From Larix kaempferi (taxonomy: Eukaryota > Streptophyta > Pinopsida > Pinales > Pinaceae): 64,000 nucleotides of DNA. The stretch spans positions 2,622,001 through 2,686,000 of the forward strand of contig BSBM01000822.1 in the NCBI GenBank assembly GCA_027924585.1. Reading direction: 5' to 3'. A model generated the notes under the pieces. That model searched no databases. It had not been told where the DNA came from and was given only the letters and a program-made list of their open reading frames with translations. This document shows positions 35,870 to 47,270 of this stretch, piece after piece. The position numbers and the translations under genes are program-made. Numbering within the stretch: position 1 is the stretch's first letter; each line of letters starts with the position of its first letter.

Positions 35870-37780
35870 CTTCCTGCGTGAAGGTTCTAGCTTTGTCCTC
35901 TTTTCTTTGGGCACATGAATATATACCGGACAACCAAAGATACGTAAGTTACCAACCTCTGGCTTCACACCTGTGAAGTCCTCTTCTGGAGTCATATTCC
36001 TCAATATCTTACAAGGACTCTTGTTTTGTAGATACACTGCGGTACTGGAAGCTTCTCCCCATAAGAACATGGCTAGACCCTGATCATGGATCATAGCTTT
36101 GGATGCCTCTACAATCGATCTGTTCTTCCTCTCTGCAACCCCATTCTGCTGAGGGTTGTAAGGAACAGTGTACTCCCTCTTAATTCCTGCTTCCTTGCAG
36201 AAGTCATTGACATCCGAGGAGGTGTACTCTCCTCCATTATCTGACCTCAAAACCTCGATCCTTTTCCCAGACAGGTTCTCAACTTGTGCCTTGAACTCTC
36301 GGAATTTGCTAAGCACCTCTTCAGATTTCTTGGTCTTCAAGAAGTTGATCCAAGTTTTCCGAGAGTAATCATCAATGAAATTCACATAATACCAAAATCC
36401 ACCCAAAGAAGCAATTGCCATCAGTCCACACAAGTCAGAATGTACTAGATCCAAGACCCCCTTGGACTTACTGTCGCTACTCGAAAAAGAACCCTTGCCA
36501 TTCTTGCTAAGTGCACAACCTCTGCAAATGCCATAGTGATCTACACAGAGTACTGGAAGTTCAGTCACCATCATCCTCAAGAATGGGAGAGCTCTATAAC
36601 GTAAGTGAGCAAGTCTTCTATGCCATGGCTCACTCAAGCTGATAGAGTCATGCACAAGTGCCTGAACTGGTGGTGTAGACAATCTGTATAGGCTCTCCTC
36701 TCGAACACCTGTCACACGGGTTGAATCTATGCTAGAGTTCTTGTGCCATGCAAGAACCTTTCCATCAGAGAAAGCAACCTTGTAGCCTTTGTCCTCCAAG
36801 GCTGATATAGAAACAAGGTTCTAGCTTTGTCCTCTTTTCTTTGGGCACATGAATATATATCGGACAACCATAGATACGCAAGTGACCAACCTTTGGCTTC
36901 ACACCTGTGAAGTCCTCTTCTGGAGTCATATTCCTCAATATCTTACGAGGACTCTTGTTTTGTAGATACACTGCGGTACTGGAAGCTTCTCCCCATAAGA
37001 ACATGGCTAGACCCTGATCATGGATCATAGCTTTGGATGCCTCTACAATCGATTTGTTCTTCCTCTCTGCAACCCCATTCTGTTGAGGGTTGTAAGGAAC
37101 AATGTACTCCCTCTTAATTCCCGCTTCCTTGCAGAAGTCATTGAAGTCTGAGGAGGTGTACTCTCCTCCATTATCTGACCTCAAAACCTTGATCCTTTTC
37201 CCAGACAGGTTCTCAACTTGTGCCTTGAACTCTCGGAATTTGCTAAGCACCTATTCAGATTCCTTGGTCTTCATGAAGTTGATCCAAGTTTTCCGAGAGT
37301 AATCATCAATGAAATTCACATAATACCAGAATCCACCCAAAGAAGCAATTGCCATCAGTCCACACAAGTCAGAATGTACTAGATCCAAGATCCCCTTGGA
37401 CTTACTGTCGCTGCTCGGAAAAGAACCCTTGCCATTCTTGCTAAGTGCACAACCTCTGCAAATGCCATCGTGATCTACACAGAGTACTGGAAGTTCAGTC
37501 ACTATCATCCTCAAGAATGGGAGAGCTCTATAACGTAAGTGAGCAAGTCTTCTATGCCATGGCTCACTCAAGCTGATAGAGTCATGCACAAGTGCCTGAA
37601 CTAGTGGTGTAGACAATCTGTACAGGCTCTCCTCTCGAACACCTATCACATAGGCTGAATCTATGCTAGAGTTCTTGTGCCATGCAAGAACCTTTCCATC
37701 AGAGAAAGCAACCTTGTAGCCTTTGTCCTCCAAGGCTGATATAGAAACAAGGTTCTAGCTTTGTCCTCCAAGGATGATAT
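35870..37780 (-). pseudogene. Copia-3 integrase, 934-bp tandem duplication
   Basis: Two copies of one 934-bp unit lie head to tail (35887-36820 and 36821-37754), with a short third start at 37755. Each encodes the pre-integrase zinc region (HRRLAHLRYRALPFL, then CRGCALSKNGKG) and the catalytic core: D in LVHSDLCG, D in VLRSDNGGEYTS and E in NGVAERKN, a complete DDE set. Both then run through LWGEA, ILRNMTPEE and HVPKEKRTKLEP. The left copy is open from 36799 down; the right copy has an in-frame stop near 37251. The unit ends coincide with a 10-bp sequence, GAGGACAAAG on the minus strand, present at both ends of the ancestral segment. Confidence 0.92.
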
Positions 37781-38373
37781 AGAAACAAGGTTCCTTTTCA
37801 TTCCAGGTATATATAAGTTATAACACATCACTCAAATGTAGAGTATCACTAGAATCATATTGGAGGGAAGTGGTCCCTGTTCCCTTCACAGTATATCTAG
37901 CATCATCTCCAAGTACAACTCTTAGATGAGACTCCTCTACTAAATTTGAGAGCCTCTCTCTGTAACCTGTCATATGTCTAGATGCACCACTATCTATTAA
38001 GCAAGTATCACTAGTGGTAGGAACCGTACCTGAAATGTCGGAAATAAAGAACTTTGTTTGATCATCATTCCTTGACCTCTTTTGTGGAGTATCTTCATCA
38101 ACATCAACAGTTGAGGCTTGGTGTTTTCTTTTCTTTGAATTGATACACTGTTTGGCACAGTGACCATACTTCTGACATCTGAAGCACTGAATATGTGAAA
38201 GATCCTTCTTCTTCTTTTGTTCTGGAATAGGGTTCGATCTTCCACCTTCATCTTTTCTTCCTTGATTCTTCCTTCCCTTCCCTTTTCCTTTTGTAGCATG
38301 TGCTGCAAGGGCTTGAATTTCTTCATGTTAGGAATCATGCAACTTGCCTCTAGCTACAAGTCTAGTTTCTTCT
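37781..38373 (-). pseudogene. Copia-3 zinc knuckle and protease
   Basis: The gag knuckle reads CFRCQKYGHCAKQC near 38175-38134, a complete CCHC. The protease follows with TCLIDSGASRHMTGY near 38010-37965, including the catalytic DSGA motif, then a typical VLGD and LSDVLY region. The reading frame is interrupted by frame changes between the two. The gag upstream continues at 53814, on the far side of the Gypsy insertion. Confidence 0.85.
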
Positions 38374-38389
38374 TGATCCGGGTCGTGTC
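38374..38389 (-). repeat. Gypsy 3' LTR, outer 16 bp
   Basis: TGATCCGGGTCGTGTC is identical to the start of the LTR at 53226. The Tat-like element follows directly; GTGTC (38385-38389) is its target duplication. Confidence 0.9.
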
Positions 38390-41300
38390 TGTTGCCGCCT
38401 GGTTCCACACCTGGGGAAAACGCAGCAGAAGTCTTCAAGCTGCTGGTGTGGCCTTGGGGGCAAGTCAGAGTCAAGTGCTGTCACTTGGGACTCGACTCCT
38501 CCGTCTAGGCTTTCCTAGCGAAGCCAAGGGGGGTGGACCCTAAAAATGAAAACAAAACTAAGGCGTCTAATCTAGGAGTTAGAAAAATATTTTTATAACC
38601 AAGACAAAGCAGCATGTACTTTTGTAAAGCAAAGCAATCATTTACCAATACATCATTTGCTCTCATTCATTATCATTATCATTCATTTGCATCATAATAG
38701 CATGAAATAACATTAATATGGACCAGTGCCTTGTAATGGAGTCAAATAAATGCATAAGCAGAAAAGTAAATGTAGTGCGAGTGTTCTTGGTGTATTTTAA
38801 GATTAATGTGAAAGTGATCTTTTTATTATGGCAGGTGGGTTCCCAATATACGCAAGGTACGGGGGAACATGTCCGGAATTTTGAAGCGTGGCTTCCCTCT
38901 CAGGCTTGGGCTGAATCGGAGTCTCGAGGAGGTGTTCAGATGCTGTACCAACGAGGGCAAGCCTAACGGTTTCCAAGAGGTCACTACTCAGTTTTGTCCC
39001 AAGCCTTCTGAGAAATTTCCCCACGACAACAAAATGTTCGTGATGTGCCGGATTTTCACATAAAGGGTTTTTATTTGGGGCGGTGTTAGCTCCTATTACT
39101 AGTCATTTCCCCCTTTCTGATGTGTACCAACTGGATCAGACTGAGCTGCAAGTCGGCCACAGAGCATACGGGAGAAGACCTTGGTATTTTTTAGAAAAAT
39201 TTTATGCACCAAAATTTTATCTTTTTTAAACCTCAGGAGTCTCTTTTCAGGCACGTACTCGGGCAAGCCCTTGTACAGAATCCCTACTTCGGGAAAGCAA
39301 GGGGGGCGTTTTGAGTTTGTAAAAAAAATGGTAAAACTACGTTTTGAGTGAACTTGTGGCCCGCCAGTGGAACGGACCAACAAGGTTGATTTTAACCCTA
39401 GTTAGTTTTATTAAATGCCGAAAATAAAAGAAGTAAACTACTCTAAAAAATCACACCATGAAAAGAGACGACACAGGCCACCCCTGGGGGGATGGGGTGT
39501 GGGTGCTGGCTAGCCCACTTGCTCTCGTTTAATAATCTTTACAACGATCAGAGAAGTGCCCCAGTCTACTTAAAGTGACTTGGCGGCTTACAATTTTTCA
39601 ATGAAAAAATAACCGGTTTTACAAAATTTCAAATTTGGTCTTCTGGATTGCCTGGATCCTTGAAATTTCGGCAGCACCTCCTCCTACCTGTTCGTCTTTT
39701 GCTGCAAACCAGCAAGCAAATATTAGTATAAGATGCCCAAAAACACTTTAAGAGTGTCTTTGGAACACCTCCTAAAAGCCCAAAAAAAATCTAAGTGTTA
39801 AGACTACTTAAAAATTGCAAAATTTAACCAAGTAAAACAAGCAGTGATGCTTGTTTGCTTGGGGTCTTTGCAAGCTTTATGAGCTGCAAATTATATGCTC
39901 TTGGACAGCCAAATAAACTTTTATATCCGATCTAACACTTCCTTCAAACTTTTAAAGATTTTGGCAATGTTTTAATCAGTTAATAAAAGGTGATGCTAGA
40001 TTTTAAAAGATCTAATCTAATGGAAGATAAAGCTTTAAACAACTAGATTAGAACTCTAAGAGTGAATCAGATCTACTTAAGAATATATCAATCAAAAAAT
40101 AAATCAAGAATCACTCTTCAATCGTAACCAGTGACCAAGAAAATTTTGATTTTATAAGCCGAGGAAGAGAGAAGAGACAGAATGGTTCTTGAAACCAAAG
40201 ACTTTGAAATCTTGAAAGTGGGAAACCGAGGGTAAGATCCACCAAAATGTGCACAGAAGAACAAATGGAGAGCAAACAAGCTATCCTCCTCTTCACACCT
40301 GTCAACTTGTAGCAAACAAAACTCACAGAAAAACCATCAAACTAGAAATGCACATGGTTAGAAATCAAAATAGTATGAGCATAAACAAATGAAACATATA
40401 AACTTTGAATCTCTAACCAATATGACAAATGCAAGAACAAATTAAAACAAAAAAGATTAATTGTTCCTCCCCACAAAATCGTTACCAATCCTTCAAGCAG
40501 GCTAGTTGATGGCTGGAAATTACATGCCCAGAATTTGAACTTGCTACAAATCACTCCACATCATGAGACCATGAAACCACTCACAAAAGTATCGCACATA
40601 TGGACCTCCAAAGTCTTTTTATTCATCAACAAAATAGCATAGCTTACAATATATTTCTGCTCACTCTCCAACTAGAGAAAATGTAGTGGGCAGCCATGCT
40701 TAAATAGCCAAAGAGGGAGAGAAATGGGTGGAATGAGTGGCATAACTCGTGGAGAAAATGGGGCTGCCCACTCCCATGTAATGGGCTGCCAAAATCAGCT
40801 AAAAATCAGCCATGTGACAGCCCATAAACATAGCTGCAAATTCCATGATTGAAGGGGCCCAATTTTAGGAAATATGCCCCCCTCAAATGGGGAAGTAATC
40901 CCAATAATATAGCTGCCCGGAATCTTTCCAAAATCAGCTCTTACAACTCCTAAAACATAGCTGAAAAAATCAGTCCATAAATCACTCCCAAAATTTAATA
41001 TTTTTATGAGTCATTTTTTCACTTTTTCTATTTTTTCATGACTTTTTTGGGTTTTTTGGGTTTTTGGGCCATAGGTAAAAATTTAAGCACCCAAACATTA
41101 GGAAAAGTGGGTTTAGGGGTTAAGGGGGTGCTCTGAGTTAGAAAACGAGCATCCCTAAGGCAGAAAAGACCTCCAGACGCCACTTCAATGCCAATTAAAT
41201 TTTTTTTAATTGAACCATTAAAAAAATGACCCAATTTACGGAAAAAATAAACCTTGCCGAAAATTAAAAAAAAAACAACCTAGGGGGACTTAGCACATGT

Positions 41301-41701
41301 CCATATGACTCAAAAACAACGTCTAGCATGTTCATATACATTGACCCATAGACTTTAACAATCCCCTAAGGCCCGTCAGCCTCCCCAGGCATTCCAGGTT
41401 TGGAGGAGCAGGAGAAAAACCCAAAATGTTATGCACTAATGCAAGACATAATAACTAGGTGAAAAAACTCCTTGGAATACCTGACTTAGCCAAAAAGTCC
41501 TAGGGAACCAAGTCTTTTACAAAACACCATGCTAGTACGTTTATTACAAACCCCGCAGGGCCATGGACATGTGGAAAAAAGTTAAAGCAGGGGCCCTTTA
41601 AAAGGCCAGCTGGATATCAAATCATCAAAAACGAACATGTATCATGTTCAACTCTGCCCGCTCGCTTGATAATCCAACCAAGTACAACTTAGTTGGCAAC
41701 A
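38390..41701 (-). repeat. 3' LTR of the gag-only Tat-like element
   Basis: It is 3,312 bp. Compared with the other LTR it keeps about 107 bp around 40215-40320 that 44061-47265 lacks. On the sense strand a TATTTAAG promoter-like motif lies at about 40700. It starts (sense) TGTTGCCAACTAAG and ends GGCGGCAACA. Confidence 0.93.
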
Positions 41702-41988
41702 TCTGGCTCCAACTGTGGGACATGTGCTTGATCTGGTCTTCAGGCAAGGAGAGCATATGAGAACACTAGAATCTCCAGTTTCTATGACCTGTAAAAACGT
41801 CTCAGCTTGACAAAAAAAACCTTTCAGTAGCACAAGTTCTTATAAGAGGCAAATGAACCATAAGTTATATTATTCAAAAACTATAGAATTCTAAGCATAA
41901 AAAAGTAAAGTACTGAAAAAGAAATGCTGAGAGTAAATGCTCATTTGATGAACTTATTTTCCTACTCCAAGCTTAACAAAATAAAATG

Positions 41989-43659
41989 CTAAGTAAAATG
42001 ATAAATCCAATGCAACCATCTTAATATTTTATCAATATAAAAACCTTTAACCTTGTGTTTGGTTACCAGCCAAAACAAGGGTACCTTGTTTAGAAAATGC
42101 AAACCTACATGATAATTCTGGATTGAAAGATTGGATGGTAGATCACAGGTGTATGATAAATCTTTGAAGTGCTTGCCCAAATGGTAAGTCCTCATGCAGG
42201 CCTCTTCTACCCATGACTGAATAGAGCTGAGAAAAAACTTGGAATGATAAGGTAGACCAACTACCTCATCATATTGATCTGAAGGGCTCTTCTGATAGTT
42301 CATTTCTGTGAAAGTATAAGCCCCAAGTTGCTCCAAATCATAAGGAACCTTTGAATGTGCTGATGAAGGCTGAAACTGACATTCCACTGATTTCATCCTA
42401 CCCAACTCTTCGTTATACTGTTGATCCAAGTTTTCGTTACTAATACTCATTAATGGCTCTAATTGATCATAAGAAATATCTACAGGCTCCTCTTCCATAT
42501 CAAAATTTCCCAAGGTCTCAAAATCAACACTCCCCTCTCTTGATATATCAAAGATGGGTTTTTCTAAATCCATCCAACAATCATCATGCCCATCCTTGTA
42601 AATGAAAGGGGAGTCTTTGTCTATTGCATCACAACCCTGGCCATGCCCATCCTCATGTTCATAATACTTATCCTCAGAAGGCTTGGTTTGAAAGATATTA
42701 CAAGGTATAAAGTTGTCCAAGACTTCACCACTATGCGGAGAAAAAGGAGGAGTGTCATCATAAACCATACAAAAATCATCACAAGTTTCTTTAAAGGCTT
42801 CTGTAATGGTTGCTTCCTTAGGTGAATTTGAAGTACAAACATCATCATCTTCACTAAAGTAATCCTGAAATCGCAAATCTTCAATGGCAAATTGAGGAAG
42901 CTCTTCTGAAACATCTTCAATTGAAGACCCTTCATGAATTTCTTTGTCAACTTCTATAATGGCTTCCTCTTTAGGCAAATTTGAAACACACATGTGATCA
43001 TGATCGTAGATTTGAGAACACTCCATATTTTCAATGTTTTTAGCTATGGTGACAAGAGGATGGTTTTCAACAAAATCTTCAGTTAAGGGTGCTTCATGGA
43101 ACTCTTCGATAGGGTCATGCTGAATCTCTTTTTTAAAGCCAGACTGTGCTATAGGGAGATCAACACGATTGATATAACTTAGAGGCACCTCCCAATATTT
43201 ATTATTCTCTGTCATGATGATACGAGGAAAGTTGGGGTCTTCCTTATGATACTCAATCCAAGGTATGAACAAGAGAAAGTACCTTCTAAGGATCCTGTCC
43301 AAGTGCTCCATACTAGCTCCTTTATTATGCCATTGCCTTATAAATATTCTAAGGAGGCTCGAAAGAGAGTTAATACATTTATTTGGAAGCTCTTTAAAAT
43401 ACCATTGATAAACAGGTCCCTGTAATGTACTAACAAACATCTCCATTATGTTATCTTCATATAAGACTTTGAAGTTAGCCACAACTTTAAGAAAAGAAAA
43501 GACATGCCGGGTTTCTACATCATCATCATCTCCCCAAAAGACCGGTAGATAATCAGATACATCTTCACCATCATGATAATTAGGGAAACCAGGGATGTCT
43601 GAGAAGTCAATGGGAGGATGTGCATCGGAAATTTGCTCACTAGACTTTTTATCATCCAT
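41989..43659 (-). CDS. Gag-like protein of the non-autonomous element
   Basis: This intact frame encodes 556 residues from the ATG at 43659. Residues about 25-115 resemble a Gypsy gag core: LPVFWGDDDDVETRHVFSF, then EDNIMEMFVSTLQGPVYQW, YFKELP and a final IFIRQWHNKG. The same pattern (LPSFQG...HITRFCHCF...YEWFNKLE...FLAKWG) is in gag of the coding Tat element at 59633. The rest is strongly acidic, with a partly repeated block (CVSNLPKEEAIIEVDKE and CTSNSPKEATITEAFKE, about 35 residues apart at the start). No zinc knuckle or protease motif is seen. It ends with an aromatic, basic tail. The lack of stops suggests recent selection or recent insertion. It probably helps assemble particles, but this is inferred. 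Confidence 0.85.
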   Translation of the reverse strand: MDDKKSSEQISDAHPPIDFSDIPGFPNYHDGEDVSDYLPVFWGDDDDVETRHVFSFLKVVANFKVLYEDNIMEMFVSTLQGPVYQWYFKELPNKCINSLSSLLRIFIRQWHNKGASMEHLDRILRRYFLLFIPWIEYHKEDPNFPRIIMTENNKYWEVPLSYINRVDLPIAQSGFKKEIQHDPIEEFHEAPLTEDFVENHPLVTIAKNIENMECSQIYDHDHMCVSNLPKEEAIIEVDKEIHEGSSIEDVSEELPQFAIEDLRFQDYFSEDDDVCTSNSPKEATITEAFKETCDDFCMVYDDTPPFSPHSGEVLDNFIPCNIFQTKPSEDKYYEHEDGHGQGCDAIDKDSPFIYKDGHDDCWMDLEKPIFDISREGSVDFETLGNFDMEEEPVDISYDQLEPLMSISNENLDQQYNEELGRMKSVECQFQPSSAHSKVPYDLEQLGAYTFTEMNYQKSPSDQYDEVVGLPYHSKFFLSSIQSWVEEACMRTYHLGKHFKDLSYTCDLPSNLSIQNYHVGLHFLNKVPLFWLVTKHKVKGFYIDKILRWLHWIYHFT

Positions 43660-44039
43660 TTTCAAAGATCAATAGCCTGCATTTGAAATGACCATGGGAT
43701 ATATCTGGTATTGAATCAGTGGAGTTGTCAAAAGGTGAGTCTTTATAGATTTTACTGTAATGGTTGGACTCATCTACACACAAGCAGTCTCAACAAACTA
43801 TACGAGAAACAAAGGGTTTTATCCCTTCAATGGAGTCGCCATGTGAGAATAAAAATATACATATAAAACAATCTCACAAAGAATTCTATCTTTTTGTTTT
43901 TCTTTGAAAATTTATAAAAGGAAAAAAGGTTAGTGGAGTCACCAGATGAAAAATTAAAAATCTAATCTAAAGATTCATCAAACAAAGCAAAAACAAAAAG
44001 GAAAACTCAAAAGTCGTATTCCGGGAATAAAAAGACTTA

Positions 44040-44057
44040 TCCCCGGCAACGGCGCCA
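44040..44057 (-). other. Primer binding site, tRNA-Asp
   Basis: On the minus strand it reads TGGCGCCGTTGCCGGGGA, three bases after the 5' LTR. It matches the complement of the 3' end of plant tRNA-Asp, used by Tat/Athila-type Gypsy elements. Confidence 0.9.
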
Positions 44058-44060
44058 AAA

Positions 44061-47000
44061 TGTTGCCGCCTGGTTCCACACCTGGGGAAAACGCAGCAGA
44101 AGTCTTCAAGCTGCTGGTGTGGCCTTGGGGGCAAGTCAGAGTCAAGTGCCGTCACTTGGGACTCGACTCCTCCGTCTAGGCTTTCCTAGCGAAGCCAAGG
44201 GGGGTGGACCCTAAAAATGAAAACAAAACTAAGGCGTCTAATCTAGGAGTTAGAAAAATATTTTTATAACCAAGACAAAGCAGCATGTACTTTTGTAAAG
44301 CAAAGCAATCATTTACCAATACATCATTTGCTCTCATTTATTATCATTATCATTCATTTGCATCATAATAGCATGAAATAACATTAATATGGACCAGTGC
44401 CTTGTAATGGAGTCAAATAAATGCATAAGCAGAAAAGTAAATGTAGTGCGAGTGTTCTTGGTGTATTTTAAGATTAATGTGAAAGTGATCTTTTTATTAT
44501 GGCAGGTGGGTTCCCAATATACGCAAGGTACGGGGGAACATGTCTGGAATTTTGAAGCGTGGCTTCCCTCTCAGGCTTGGGCTGAATCGGAGTCTCGAGG
44601 AGGTGTTCAGATGCTGTACCAACGAGGGCAAGCCTAACGGTTTCCAAGAGGTCACTACTCAGTTTTGTCCCAAGCCTTCTGAGAAATTTCCCCACGACAA
44701 CAAAATGTTCGTGATGTGCCGGATTTTCACATAAAGGGTTTTTATTTGGGGCGGTGTTAGCTCCTATTACTAGTCATCTCTCCCTTTCTGATGTGTACCA
44801 ACTGGATCAGACTGAGCTGCAAGTCGGCCACAGAGCATACGGGAGAAGACCTTGGTATTTTTTAGAAAAATTTTATGAACCAAAATTTTATCTTTTTTAA
44901 ATCCTAGGAGTCTCTTTTCAGGCACGTACTCGGGCAAGCCCTTGTACAGAATCCCTACTTCGGGAAAGCAAGGGGGGCGTTTTGAGTTTGTAAAAAAAAT
45001 GGTAAAACTAAGTTTTGAGTGAACTTGTGGCCCGCCAGTGGAACGGACCAACAAGGTTGATTTTAACCCTAGTTAGTTTTATTAAATGCCGAAAATAAAA
45101 GAAGTAAACTACTCTAAAAAATCACACCATGAAAAGAGACGACATAGGCCACCCCTGGGGGGATGGGGTGTGGGCGCTGGCTAGCCCACTTGCTCTCGTT
45201 TAATAATCTTTACAATGATCAGAGAAGTGCCCCAGTCTACTTAAAGTGACTTGGCGGCTTATAATTTTTCAATGAAAAAATAACCGGTTTTACAAAATTT
45301 CAAATTTGGTCTTCTGGATTGCCTGGATCCTTGAAATTTCGGCAGCACCTCCTCCTACCTGTTCGTCTTTTGCTGCAAACCAGCAAGCAAATATTAGTAT
45401 AAGATGCCCAAAAACACTTTAAGAGTTGCTTTGGAACACCTCCTAAAAACCCCAAAAAAATTTAAGTGTTAAGACTATTTAAAAATTGCAAAATTTAACC
45501 AAGTAAAACAAGGAGTGATGCTTGTTTGCTTGGGGTCTTTGCAAGCTTTATGAGCTGCAAATTATATGCTCTTGGACAGCCAAATAAACTTTTATATCAG
45601 ATCTAACACTTCCTTCAAACTTTTAAAGATTTTGGCAATGTTTTAATCAGTTAATAAAAGGTGATGCTAGATAATGGAAGATAAAGCTTTAAACAACTAG
45701 ATTAGAACTCTAAGAGTGAATCAGATCTACTTAAGAATATATCAATCAAAAAATAAATCAAGAATCACTCTTCAATCGTAACCAGTGACCAAGAAAATTT
45801 TGATTTTATAAGCTGAGGAAGAGAGAAGAGACAGAATGGTTCATGAAACCAAAGGCTTTGGAATCTTGAAAGTGGGAACAAAAACTCACAGAAAAACCAT
45901 CAAACTAGAAATGCACATGGTTAGAAATCAAAATAGTATGAGTATAAACAAATGAAACATATAAACTTTGAATCTCTAACCAATATGACAAATGCAAGAA
46001 CAAATTAAAACAAACAAGATTAATTGTTCCTCCCCACAAAATCGTTACCAATCCTTCAAGCAGGCTAGTTGATGGCTGGAAATTAGATGCCCAGAATTTG
46101 AACTTGCTACAAATCACTCCACATCTTGAGACCATGAAACCACTCACAAAAGTATCACACATATGGACCTCCAAAGTCTTTTTATTCATCAACAAAATAG
46201 CATAAGCTTACAATATATTTCTGCTCACTCTCCAACTAGAGAAAATGGAGTGGGCAACCATGTTTAAATAGACAAAGAGGGAGAGAAATGGGTGGAATGG
46301 CATAACTCATGGAGAAAATGGAGCTGCCCACTCCCATGTAATGGGCTGCCAAAATCAGCCCCAAATCAGCTAAAAATCAGCCATGTGACAGCCCATAAAC
46401 ATAGCTGCAAATTCCATGATTGAAGGGGCCCAATTTTGGGAAATATGCCCCCCTCAAATGGGGAAGTAATCCCAATAATATAGATGCCCAGAATCTTTCC
46501 AAAATCAGCTCTTACAACTCCTAAAACATAGCTGAAAAAATCAGTCCATAAATCACTCCCAAAATTTAATATTTTTATGAGTCATTTTTTCACTTTTTCT
46601 ATTTTTTCATGACTTTTTTGGGTTTTTTGGCCATAGGTAAAAATTTAAGCACCCAAACATTAGGAAAAGTGGGTTTAGGGGTTAAGGGGGTGCTCTGAGT
46701 TAGAAAACGAGCACCCCTAAGGCAGAAAAGACCTCCAGAAGCCACTTCAAAGCCAATTACAAATTTTTTAATTGAACCATTAAAAAAATGACCCAATTTA
46801 CGGAAAAAATAAACCTTGCCGAAAATTAAAAAAAACAACCTAGGGGACTTAGCACATGTCCATATGACTCAAAAACAACGTCTAGCATGTTCATATACAT
46901 TGACCCATAGACTTTAACAATCCCCTAAGGCCCGTCAGCCTCCCCAGGCATTCCAGCTTTGGAGGAGCAGGAGAAAAACCCAAAAATTATGTTATGCACT

Positions 47001-47265
47001 AATGCAAGACATAATAACTAGGTGAAAAAACTCCTTGGAATACCTGACTTAGCCAAAAAGTCTTAGGGAACCAAGTCTTTTACAAAACACCATGCTAGTA
47101 CGTTTCATTACAAACCCCGCAGGGCCTTGGACATGTGGAAAAAAGTTAAAGCGGGGGCCCTTTAAAAGGCCAGCTGGATATCAAATCATCAAAAACGAAC
47201 ATGTATCATGTTTAACTTTGCCCGCTCGCTTGATAATCCAACCAAGTACAACTTAGTTGGCAACA
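44061..47265 (-). repeat. 5' LTR of the gag-only Tat-like element
   Basis: It is 3,205 bp, highly similar to 38390-41701 with scattered substitutions and small indels, including the about 107-bp deletion near 45878. A sense-strand TATTTAAA motif at about 46265 is the likely promoter. Confidence 0.93.
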
Positions 47266-47270
47266 GTGTC

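Larger units (their letters stand above)
38390..47265 (-). mobile_element. Gag-only Tat-like LTR retrotransposon (non-autonomous)
   Basis: The LTRs at 38390-41701 and 44061-47265 are direct repeats of 3.2-3.3 kb, beginning TGTTGCC and ending GGCAACA, flanked by GTGTC at 38385-38389 and 47266-47270. The internal region is only 2.36 kb and contains a tRNA-Asp primer site and one long gag-like reading frame. There is no protease, RT, RNase H or integrase. Its LTRs match those of the coding element at 55937, so enzymes would have to come from that family. Confidence 0.93.

Noticed and set aside
36168-36368. Plus-strand open frames inside the Copia-3 integrase (also 37102-37302)
   Set aside because: They are antisense to the conserved integrase core and are duplicated with it.
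41028-41234. Small open frames within the long Tat-like LTRs (for example 38718-38966, 39099-39383, 44389-44637)
   Set aside because: They recur only because the LTR is duplicated, have no domain, and the equivalent region of the LTR at 55937 does not conserve them convincingly.
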